Assembly: GCA_037893225.1 (NCBI GenBank)
Contig: JAZGUH010000072.1
Coordinates: 1-64,000 of the forward strand
Direction of reading: 5' to 3'
DNA: 64,000 nucleotides
DNA from: Hippasteria phrygiana
Taxonomy: Eukaryota; Echinodermata; Asteroidea; Valvatida; Goniasteridae
The notes beneath the pieces were generated by a model, which was not told the DNA's origin, ran no database searches, and saw only the letters and a program-made list of their open reading frames with translations. Of this stretch, positions 37,305 through 49,131 are shown in pieces. The position numbers and the translations under genes are program-made. Position 1 is the stretch's first letter. Each line of letters begins with the position of its first letter.

Positions 37305-39389
37305 TTGTGGAGAAAATTCAAACCTCGCAATGTTTATTTTCTTCCCGGCCACCATCTGTGTGCAGATTACCTTTTATTTATTGCTCCATGCCTGTCAAAT
37401 TCCCTGGGGTATGGACTTGCTTTACTCATTCATAATTTCATGAAATATCAACCAAATTCAGTAATTTTGACATGTATGGATAGCTTAGATCTGGCGCTAC
37501 ATGTTGCAATTATCGGCGGCTTCTTAGAGTTAACACTTGTGGAGAAAATTCAAACCTCGCAATGTTTATTTTCTTCCCGGCCAACATCTGTGTACATGTT
37601 ACCGTCTATTTATTGCTCCATGCATGTCAAATTCCCTGGGGTATGGACTTGCTTTACTCATTCATAATTGCATGAAATATCAACCAAATTCAGTAATTTT
37701 GACATGTATGGATAGCTTAGATCTGGCGCTACATGTTGCAATTATCGGCGGCTTCTTAGAGTTAACACTTGTGGAGAAAATTCAAACCTCGCAATGTTTA
37801 TTTTCTTCCCGGCCACCATCTGTGTGCAGATTACCTCTTATTTATTGCTCCATGCCTGTCAAATTCCCTGGGGTATGGACTTGCTTTACTCATTCATAAT
37901 TGCATGAAATATCAACCAAATTCAGTAATTTTGACATGTATGGATAGCTTAGATCTGGCGCTACATGTTGCAATTATCGGCGGCTTCTTAGAGTTAAAAC
38001 TTGTGGAGAAAATTCAAACCTCGCAATGTTTATTTTCTTTCCGGCCAACATCTGTGTGCATATTACCTTATATTTATTGCTCCATGCCTGTCAAATTCCC
38101 TGGGTATGACTTGCTTTACTCATTCATAATTGCATGAAATATCAACCAAATTCAGTAATTTTGACATGTATGGATAGCTTAGATCTGGCGCTACATGTTG
38201 CAATTATCGGCGGCTTCTTAGAGTTAAAACTTGTGGAGAAAATTCAAACCTCGCAATGTTTATTTTCTTTCCGGCCAACATCTGTGTGCATATTACCTTC
38301 TATTTATTGCTCCATGCCTGTCAAATTCCCTGGGGTATGACTTGCTTTACTCATTCATAATTGCATGAAATATCAACCAAATTCAGTAATTTTGACATGT
38401 ATGGATAGCTTAGATCTGGCGCTACATGTTGCAATTATCGGCGGCTTCTTAGAGTTAAAACTTGTGGAGAAAATTCAAACCTCGCAATGTTTATTTTCTT
38501 TCCGGCCAACATCTGTGTACATGTTACCGTCTATTTATTGCTCCGTGCATGTCAAATTCCCTGGGGTATGGACTTGCTTTACTCATTCATAATTGCATGA
38601 AATATCAACCAAATTCAGTAATTTTGACATGTACGGATAGCTTAGATCTGGCGCTACATGTTACAATTATCGGCGGCTTCTTAGAGTTAATACTTGTGGA
38701 GAAAATTCAAACCTCGCAATGTTTATTTTCTTCCCGGCCACCATCTGTGTGCAGATTACCTTTTATTTATTGCTCCATGCCTGTCAAATTCCCTGGGGTA
38801 TGGACTTGCTTTACTCATTCATAATTTCATGAAATATCAACCAAATTCAGTAATTTTGACATGTATGGATAGCTTAGATCTGGCGCTACATGTTGCAATT
38901 ATCGGCGGCTTCTTAGAGTTAACACTTGTGGAGAAAATTCAAACCTCGCAATGTTTATTTTCTTCCCGGCCAACATCTGTGTACATGTTACCGTCTATTT
39001 ATTGCTCCATGCATGTCAAATTCCCTGGGGTATGGACTTGCTTTACTCATTCATAATTGCATGAAATATCAACCAAATTCAGTAATTTTGACATGTATGG
39101 ATAGCTTAGATCTGGCGCTACATGTTGCAATTATCGGCGGCTTCTTAGAGTTAACACTTGTGGAGAAAATTCAAACCTCGCAATGTTTATTTTCTTCCCG
39201 GCCACCATCTGTGTGCAGATTACCTCTTATTTATTGCTCCATGCCTGTCAAATTCCCTGGGGTATGGACTTGCTTTACTCATTCATAATTGCATGAAATA
39301 TCAACCAAATTCAGTAATTTTGACATGTATGGATAGCTTAGATCTGGCGCTACATGTTGCAATTATCGGCGGCTTCTTAGAGTTAAAAC
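37305..39389 (+). repeat. Segmental copy of 33368-35452: Et A B Cx C D Et A B
   Basis: Nine units match 33368-35452 at an offset of 3937 bp (17 units), including the unusual Cx-C neighbour pair (38001 and 38231, partner 34064 and 34294). The match ends where the partner continues with Cx (35453) and this copy with ordinary C (39390). Confidence 0.9.
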
Positions 39390-41244
39390 TTGTGGAGAAA
39401 ATTCAAACCTCGCAATGTTTATTTTCTTTCCGGCCAACATCTGTGTGCATATTACCTTCTATTTATTGCTCCATGCCTGTCAAATTCCCTGGGGTATGAC
39501 TTGCTTTACTCATTCATAATTGCATGAAATATCAACCAAATTCAGTAATTTTGACATGTATGGATAGCTTAGATCTGGCGCTACATGTTGCAATTATCGG
39601 CGGCTTCTTAGAGTTAAAACTTGGGGAGAAAATTCAAACCTCGCAATGTTTATTTTCTTTCCGGCCAACATCTGTGTACATGTTACCGTCTATTTATTGC
39701 TCCGTGCATGTCAAATTCCCTAAGGGTATGGACTTGCTTTACTCATTCATAATTGCATGAAATATCAACCAAATTCAGTAATTTTGACATGTATGGATAG
39801 CTTAGATCTGGCGCTACATGTTGCAATTATCGGCGGCTTCTTAGAGTTAACACTTGTGGAGAAAATTCAAACCTCGCAATGTTTATTTTCTTCCCGGCCA
39901 CCATCTGTGTGCAGATTACCTCTTATTTATTGCTCCATGCCTGTCAAATTCCCTGGGGTATGGACTTGCTTTACTCATTCATAATTGCATGAAATATCAA
40001 CCAAATTCAGTAATTTTGACATGTATGGATAGCTTAGATCTGGCGCTACATGTTGCAATTATCGGCGGCTTCTTAGAGTTAAAACTTGGGGAGAAAATTC
40101 AAACCTCGCAATGTTTATTTTCTTTCCGGCCAACATCTGTGTACATGTTACCGTCTATTTATTGCTCCGTGCATGTCAAATTCCCTGGGGTATGGACTTG
40201 CTTTACTCATTCATAATTGCATGAAATATCAACCAAATTCAGTAATTTTGACATGTACGGATAGCTTAGATCTGGCGCTACATGTTACAATTATCGGCGG
40301 CTTCTTAGAGTTAATACTTGTGGAGAAAATTCAAACCTCGCAATGTTTATTTTCTTCCCGGCCACCATCTGTGTGCAGATTACCTTTTATTTATTGCTCC
40401 ATGCCTGTCAAATTCCCTGGGGTATGGACTTGCTTTACTCATTCATAATTTCATGAAATATCAACCAAATTCAGTAATTTTGACATGTATGGATAGCTTA
40501 GATCTGGCGCTACATGTTGCAATTATCGGCGGCTTCTTAGAGTTAACACTTGTGGAGAAAATTCAAACCTCGCAATGTTTATTTTCTTCCCGGCCAACAT
40601 CTGTGTACATGTTACCGTCTATTTATTGCTCCATGCATGTCAAATTCCCTGGGGTATGGACTTGCTTTACTCATTCATAATTGCATGAAATATCAACCAA
40701 ATTCAGTAATTTTGACATGTATGGATAGCTTAGATCTGGCGCTACATGTTGCAATTATCGGCGGCTTCTTAGAGTTAACACTTGTGGAGAAAATTCAAAC
40801 CTCGCAATGTTTATTTTCTTCCCGGCCACCATCTGTGTGCAGATTACCTCTTATTTATTGCTCCATGCCTGTCAAATTCCCTGGGGTATGGACTTGCTTT
40901 ACTCATTCATAATTGCATGAAATATCAACCAAATTCAGTAATTTTGACATGTATGGATAGCTTAGATCTGGCGCTACATGTTGCAATTATCGGCGGCTTC
41001 TTAGAGTTAAAACTTGTGGAGAAAATTCAAACCTCGCAATGTTTATTTTCTTTCCGGCCAACATCTGTGTGCATATTACCTTCTATTTATTGCTCCATGC
41101 CTGTCAAATTCCCTGGGGTATGACTTGCTTTACTCATTCATAATTGCATGAAATATCAACCAAATTCAGTAATTTTGACATGTATGGATAGCTTAGATCT
41201 GGCGCTACATGTTGCAATTATCGGCGGCTTCTTAGAGTTAAAAC
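39390..41244 (+). repeat. Entry to the Di higher-order repeat: C Di B Dg Et A B, then C
   Basis: Di (39621) is a Dg unit in which gggg is replaced by aaggg, making it 233 bp. The seven-unit period (1624 bp) brings the next Di at 41245. This version has Et A B between Dg and C; from 41245 on it is replaced by an Eg/Q-containing version. Confidence 0.9.
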
Positions 41245-43795
41245 TTGGGGAGAAAATTCAAACCTCGCAATGTTTATTTTCTTTCCGGCCAACATCTGTG
41301 TACATGTTACCGTCTATTTATTGCTCCGTGCATGTCAAATTCCCTAAGGGTATGGACTTGCTTTACTCATTCATAATTGCATGAAATATCAACCAAATTC
41401 AGTAATTTTGACATGTATGGATAGCTTAGATCTGGCGCTACATGTTGCAATTATCGGCGGCTTCTTAGAGTTAACACTTGTGGAGAAAATTCAAACCTCG
41501 CAATGTTTATTTTCTTCCCGGCCACCATCTGTGTGCAGATTACCTCTTATTTATTGCTCCATGCCTGTCAAATTCCCTGGGGTATGGACTTGCTTTACTC
41601 ATTCATAATTGCATGAAATATCAACCAAATTCAGTAATTTTGACATGTATGGATAGCTTAGATCTGGCGCTACATGTTGCAATTATCGGCGGCTTCTTAG
41701 AGTTAAAACTTGGGGAGAAAATTCAAACCTCGCAATGTTTATTTTCTTTCCGGCCAACATCTGTGTACATGTTACCGTCTATTTATTGCTCCGTGCATGT
41801 CAAATTCCCTGGGGTATGGACTTGCTTTACTCATTCATAATTGCATGAAATATCAACCAAATTCAGTAATTTTGACATGTACGGATAGCTTAGATCTGGC
41901 GCTACATGTTACAATTATCGGCGGCTTCTTAGAGTTAATACTTGTGGAGAAAATTCAAACCTCGCAATGTTTATTTTCTTCCCGGCCACCATCTGTGTGC
42001 AGATTACCTTTTATTTATTGCTCCATGCCTGTCAAATTGCCTGGGGTATGGACTTGCTTTACTCATTCATAATTGCATGAAATATCAACCAAATTCAGTA
42101 ATTTTGACATGTATGGATAGCTTAGATCTGGCGCTACATGTTGCAATTATCGGCGGCTTCTTAGAGTTAAAACTTGTGGAGAAAATTCAAACCTCGCAAT
42201 GTTTATTTTCTTCCCGGCAACCATCTGTGTGCATATTACCTTTTATTTATTGCTCCATGCCTGTCAAATTGCCTGGGGTATGGACTTGCTTTACTCATTC
42301 ATAATTGCATGAAATATCAACCAAATTCAGTAATTTTGACATGTATGGATAGCTTAGATCTGGCGCTACATGTTGCAATTATCGGCGGCTTCTTAGAGTT
42401 AAAACTTGTGGAGAAAATTCAAACCTCGCAATGTTTATTTTCTTTCCGGCCAACATCTGTGTGCATATTACCTTCTATTTATTGCTCCATGCCTGTCAAA
42501 TTCCCTGGGGTATGACTTGCTTTACTCATTCATAATTGCATGAAATATCAACCAAATTCAGTAATTTTGACATGTATGGATAGCTTAGATCTGGCGCTAC
42601 ATGTTGCAATTATCGGCGGCTTCTTAGAGTTAAAACTTGGGGAGAAAATTCAAACCTCGCAATGTTTATTTTCTTTCCGGCCAACATCTGTGTACATGTT
42701 ACCTTCTATTTATTGCTCCGTGCATGTCAAATTCCCTGGGGTATGGACTTGCTTTACTCATTCATAATTGCATGAAATATCAACCAAATTCAGTAATTTT
42801 GACATGTACGGATAGCTTAGATCTGGCGCTACATGTTACAATTATCGGCGGCTTCTTAGAGTTAATACTTGTGGAGAAAATTCAAACCTCGCAATGTTTA
42901 TTTTCTTCCCGGCCACCATCTGTGTGCAGATTACCTTTTATTTATTGCTCCATGCCTGTCAAATTGCCTGGGGTATGGACTTGCTTTACTCATTCATAAT
43001 TGCATGAAATATCAACCAAATTCAGTAATTTTGACATGTATGGATAGCTTAGATCTGGCGCTACATGTTGCAATTATCGGCGGCTTCTTAGAGTTAACAC
43101 TTGTGGAGAAAATTCAAACCTCGCAATGTTTACTTTCTTCCCGGCCAACATCTGTGTACATGTTACCGTCTATTTATTGCTCCATGCATGTCAAATTCCC
43201 TGGGGTATGGACTTGCTTTACTCATTCATAATTGCATGAAATATCAACCAAATTCAGTAATTTTGGCATGTATGGATAGCTTAGATCTGGCGCTACATGT
43301 TGCAATTATCGGCGGCTTCTTAGAGTTAACACTTGTGGAGAAAATTCAAACCTCGCAATGTTTATTTTCTTCCCGGCCACCATCTGTGTGCAGATTACCT
43401 CTTATTTATTGCTCCATGCCTGTCAAATTCCCTGGGGTATGGACTTGCTTTACTCATTCATAATTGCATGAAATATCAACCAAATTCAGTAATTTTGACA
43501 TGTATGGATAGCTTAGATCTGGCGCTACATGTTGCAATTATCGGCGGCTTCTTAGAGTTAAAACTTGTGGAGAAAATTCAAACCTCGCAATGTTTATTTT
43601 CTTTCCGGCCAACATCTGTGTGCATATTACCTTCTATTTATTGCTCCATGCCTGTCAAATTCCCTGGGGTATGACTTGCTTTACTCATTCATAATTGCAT
43701 GAAATATCAACCAAATTCAGTAATTTTGACATGTATGGATAGCTTAGATCTGGCGCTACATGTTGCAATTATCGGCGGCTTCTTAGAGTTAAAAC
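41245..43795 (+). repeat. 11-monomer Di higher-order repeat, copy 1: Di B Dg Eg Q C Dg Eg A B C
   Basis: Length is 2551 bp. Internal markers: Di insertion; Q at 42174 (ccggcaacc and tgcatatta in an Eg background); a Dg with ttaccttc instead of ttaccgtc (42637); A with tttactttc (43101); and ttttggcatg (g at 43266). Confidence 0.93.
42174..42405 (+). repeat. Class Q monomer exemplar (232 bp)
   Basis: Q is an Eg-type unit with ccggcaacc in place of ccggccacc and with tgcatatta in place of tgcagatta. Only three exist in the window (42174, 44725, 47045), all inside the Di higher-order repeat. Confidence 0.92.
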
Positions 43796-46115
43796 TTGGG
43801 GAGAAAATTCAAACCTCGCAATGTTTATTTTCTTTCCGGCCAACATCTGTGTACATGTTACCGTCTATTTATTGCTCCGTGCATGTCAAATTCCCTAAGG
43901 GTATGGACTTGCTTTACTCATTCATAATTGCATGAAATATCAACCAAATTCAGTAATTTTGACATGTATGGATAGCTTAGATCTGGCGCTACATGTTGCA
44001 ATTATCGGCGGCTTCTTAGAGTTAACACTTGTGGAGAAAATTCAAACCTCGCAATGTTTATTTTCTTCCCGGCCACCATCTGTGTGCAGATTACCTCTTA
44101 TTTATTGCTCCATGCCTGTCAAATTCCCTGGGGTATGGACTTGCTTTACTCATTCATAATTGCATGAAATATCAACCAAATTCAGTAATTTTGACATGTA
44201 TGGATAGCTTAGATCTGGCGCTACATGTTGCAATTATCGACGGCTTCTTAGAGTTAAAACTTGGGGAGAAAATTCAAACCTCGCAATGTTTATTTTCTTT
44301 CCGGCCAACATCTGTGTACATGTTACCGTCTATTTATTGCTCCGTGCATGTCAAATTCCCTGGGGTATGGACTTGCTTTACTCATTCATAATTGCATAAA
44401 ATATCAACCAAATTCAGTAATTTTGACATGTACGGATAGCTTAGATCTGGCGCTACATGTTACAATTATCGGCGGCTTCTTAGAGTTAATACTTGTGGAG
44501 AAAATTCAAACCTCGCAATGTTTATTTTCTTCCCGGCCACCATCTGTGTGCAGATTACCTTTTATTTATTGCTCCATGCCTGTCAAATTGCCTGGGGTAT
44601 GGACTTGCTTTACTCATTCATAATTGCATGAAATATCAACCAAATTCAGTAATTTTGACATGTATGGATAGCTTAGATCTGGCGCTACATGTTGCAATTA
44701 TCGGCGGCTTTTTAGAGTTAAAACTTGTGGAGAAAATTCAAACCTCGCAATGTTTATTTTCTTCCCGGCAACCATCTGTGTGCATATTACCTTTTATTTA
44801 TTGCTCCATGCCTGTCAAATTGCCTGGGGTATGGACTTGCTTTACTCATTCATAATTGCATGAAATATCAACCAAATTCAGTAATTTTGACATGTACGGA
44901 TAGCTTAGATCTGGCGCTACATGTTGCAATTATCGGCGGCTTCTTAGAGTTAAAACTTGGGGAGAAAATTCAAACCTCGCAATGTTTATTTTCTTTCCGG
45001 CCAACATCTGTGTACATGTTACCTTCTATTTATTGCTCCGTGCATGTCAAATTCCCTGGGGTATGGACTTGCTTTACTCATTCATAATTGCATGAAATAT
45101 CAACCAAATTCAGTAATTTTGACATGTACGGATAGCTTAGATCTGGCGCTACATGTTACAATTATCGGCGGCTTCTTAGAGTTAATACTTGTGGAGAAAA
45201 TTCAAACCTCGCAATGTTTATTTTCTTCCCGGCCACCATCTGTGTGCAGATTACCTTTTATTTATTGCTCCATGCCTGTCAAATTGCCTGGGGTATGGAC
45301 TTGCTTTACTCATTCATAATTGCATGAAATATCAACCAAATTCAGTAATTTTGACATGTATGGATAGCTTAGATCTGGCGCTACATGTTGCAATTATCGG
45401 CGGCTTCTTAGAGTTAACACTTGTGGAGAAAATTCAAACCTCGCAATGTTTACTTTCTTCCCGGCCAACATCTGTGTACATGTTACCGTCTATTTATTGC
45501 TCCATGCATGTCAAATTCCCTGGGGTATGGACTTGCTTTACTCATTCATAATTGCATGAAATATCAACCAAATTCAGTAATTTTGGCATGTATGGATAGC
45601 TTAGATCTGGCGCTACATGTTGCAATTATCGGCGGCTTCTTAGAGTTAACACTTGTGGAGAAAATTCAAACCTCGCAATGTTTATTTTCTTCCCGGCCAC
45701 CATCTGTGTGCAGATTACCTCTTATTTATTGCTCCATGCCTGTCAAATTCCCTGGGGTATGGACTTGCTTTACTCATTCATAATTGCATGAAATATCAAC
45801 CAAATTCAGTAATTTTGACATGTATGGATAGCTTAGATCTGGCGCTACATGTTGCAATTATCGGCGGCTTCTTAGAGTTAAAACTTGTGGAGAAAATTCA
45901 AACCTCGCAATGTTTATTTTCTTTCCGGCCAACATCTGTGTGCATATTACCTTCTATTTATTGCTCCATGCCTGTCAAATTCCCTGGGGTATGACTTGCT
46001 TTACTCATTCATAATTGCATGAAATATCAACCAAATTCAGTAATTTTGACATGTATGGATAGCTTAGATCTGGCGCTACATGTTGCAATTATCGGCGGCT
46101 TCTTAGAGTTAAAAC
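43796..46115 (+). repeat. Di higher-order repeat, copy 2, lacking one C unit
   Basis: Length is 2320 bp, ten units: Di B Dg Eg Q Dg Eg A B C. The C after Q is missing. Q (44725) runs into a tail with tacgg, gcaatt and taaaacttgggg, so the loss is a clean one-unit excision. Shared with copy 1: ttttggcatg near 45586. Shared with copy 3: gcataaaat in Dg and ggcttttta in Eg. Private: tatcgacgg in B (44029). Confidence 0.93.
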
Positions 46116-48666
46116 TTGGGGAGAAAATTCAAACCTCGCAATGTTTATTTTCTTTCCGGCCAACATCTGTGTACATGTTACCGTCTATTTATTGCTCCGT
46201 GCATGTCAAATTCCCTAAGGGTATGGACTTGCTTTACTCATTCATAATTGCATGAAATATCAACCAAATTCAGTAATTTTGACATGTATGGATAGCTTAG
46301 ATCTGGCGCTACATGTTGCAATTATCGGCGGCTTCTTAGAGTTAACACTTGTGGAGAAAATTCAAACCTCGCAATGTTTATTTTCTTCCCGGCCACCATC
46401 TGTGTGCAGATTACCTCTTATTTATTGCTCCATGCCTGTCAAATTCCCTGGGGTATGGACTTGCTTTACTCATTCATAATTGCATGAAATATCAACCAAA
46501 TTCAGTAATTTTGACATGTATGGATAGCTTAGATCTGGCGCTACATGTTGCAATTATCGGCGGCTTCTTAGAGTTAAAACTTGGGGAGAAAATTCAAACC
46601 TCGCAATGTTTATTTTCTTTCCGGCCAACATCTGTGTACATGTTACCGTCTATTTATTGCTCCGTGCATGTCAAATTCCCTGGGGTATGGACTTGCTTTA
46701 CTCATTCATAATTGCATAAAATATCAACCAAATTCAGTAATTTTGACATGTACGGATAGCTTAGATCTGGCGCTACATGTTACAATTATCGGCGGCTTCT
46801 TAGAGTTAATACTTGTGGAGAAAATTCAAACCTCGCAATGTTTATTTTCTTCCCGGCCACCATCTGTGTGCAGATTACCTTTTATTTATTGCTCCATGCC
46901 TGTCAAATTGCCTGGGGTATGGACTTGCTTTACTCATTCATAATTGCATGAAATATCAACCAAATTCAGTAATTTTGACATGTATGGATAGCTTAGATCT
47001 GGCGCTACATGTTGCAATTATCGGCGGCTTTTTAGAGTTAAAACTTGTGGAGAAAATTCAAACCTCGCAATGTTTATTTTCTTCCCGGCAACCATCTGTG
47101 TGCATATTACCTTTTATTTATTGCTCCATGCCTGTCAAATTGCCTGGGGTATGGACTTGCTTTACTCATTCATAATTGCATGAAATATCAACCAAATTCA
47201 GTAATTTTGACATGTATGGATAGCTTAGATCTGGCGCTACATGTTGCAATTATCGGCGGCTTCTTAGAGTTAAAACTTGTGGAGAAAATTCAAACCTCGC
47301 AATGTTTATTTTCTTTCCGGCCAACATCTGTGTGCATATTACCTTCTATTTATTGCTCCATGCCTGTCAAATTCCCTGGGGTATGACTTGCTTTACTCAT
47401 TCATAATTGCATGAAATATCAACCAAATTCAGTAATTTTGACATGTATGGATAGCTTAGATCTGGCGCTACATGTTGCAATTATCGGCGGCTTCTTAGAG
47501 TTAAAACTTGGGGAGAAAATTCAAACCTCGCAATGTTTATTTTCTTTCCGGCCAACATCTGTGTACATGTTACCTTCTATTTATTGCTCCGTGCATGTCA
47601 AATTCCCTGGGGTATGGACTTGCTTTACTCATTCATAATTGCATGAAATATCAACCAAATTCAGTAATTTTGACATGTACGGATAGCTTAGATCTGGCGC
47701 TACATGTTACAATTATCGGCGGCTTCTTAGAGTTAATACTTGTGGAGAAAATTCAAACCTCGCAATGTTTATTTTCTTCCCGGCCACCATCTGTGTGCAG
47801 ATTACCTTTTATTTATTGCTCCATGCCTGTCAAATTGCCTGGGGTATGGACTTGCTTTACTCATTCATAATTGCATGAAATATCAACCAAATTCAGTAAT
47901 TTTGACATGTATGGATAGCTTAGATCTGGCGCTACATGTTGCAATTATCGGCGGCTTCTTAGAGTTAACACTTGTGGAGAAAATTCAAACCTCGCAATGT
48001 TTACTTTCTTCCCGGCCAACATCTGTGTACATGTTACCGTCTATTTATTGCTCCATGCATGTCAAATTCCCTGGGGTATGGACTTGCTTTACTCATTCAT
48101 AATTGCATGAAATATCAACCAAATTCAGTAATTTTGACATGTATGGATAGCTTAGATCTGGCGCTACATGTTGCAATTATCGGCGGCTTCTTAGAGTTAA
48201 CACTTGTGGAGAAAATTCAAACCTCGCAATGTTTATTTTCTTCCCGGCCACCATCTGTGTGCAGATTACCTCTTATTTATTGCTCCATGCCTGTCAAATT
48301 CCCTGGGGTATGGACTTGCTTTACTCATTCATAATTGCATGAAATATCAACCAAATTCAGTAATTTTGACATGTATGGATAGCTTAGATCTGGCGCTACA
48401 TGTTGCAATTATCGGCGGCTTCTTAGAGTTAAAACTTGTGGAGAAAATTCAAACCTCGCAATGTTTATTTTCTTTCCGGCCAACATCTGTGTGCATATTA
48501 CCTTCTATTTATTGCTCCATGCCTGTCAAATTCCCTGGGGTATGACTTGCTTTACTCATTCATAATTGCATGAAATATCAACCAAATTCAGTAATTTTGA
48601 CATGTATGGATAGCTTAGATCTGGCGCTACATGTTGCAATTATCGGCGGCTTCTTAGAGTTAAAAC
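46116..48666 (+). repeat. 11-monomer Di higher-order repeat, copy 3
   Basis: Length is 2551 bp, with the same order as copy 1. It carries gcataaaat (Dg at 46581) and ggcttttta (Eg at 46813) like copy 2, but lacks ttttggcatg after the A unit, where the array norm ttttgacatg is found. Confidence 0.93.
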
Positions 48667-49131
48667 TTGGGGAGAAAATTCAAACCTCGCAATGTTTATT
48701 TTCTTTCCGGCCAACATCTGTGTACATGTTACCGTCTATTTATTGCTCCGTGCATGTCAAATTCCCTAAGGGTATGGACTTGCTTTACTCATTCATAATT
48801 GCATGAAATATCAACCAAATTCAGTAATTTTGACATGTATGGATAGCTTAGATCTGGCGCTACATGTTGCAATTATCGGCGGCTTCTTAGAGTTAACACT
48901 TGTGGAGAAAATTCAAACCTCGCAATGTTTATTTTCTTCCCGGCCACCATCTGTGTGCAGATTACCTCTTATTTATTGCTCCATGCCTGTCAAATTGCCT
49001 GGGGTATGGACTTGCTTTACTCATTCATAATTGCATGAAATATCAACCAAATTCAGTAATTTTGACATGTATGGATAGCTTAGATCTGGCGCTACATGTT
49101 GCAATTATCGGCGGCTTCTTAGAGTTAAAAC
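48667..49131 (+). repeat. Right edge of the Di repeat: Di, then B with phase-98 g
   Basis: A fourth Di (fifth overall) at 48667 opens a copy that stops after one B unit. That B (48900) has g at phase 98, otherwise an Eg/Fg trait, suggesting that the exchange that ended the copy lies inside this unit. Confidence 0.85.
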
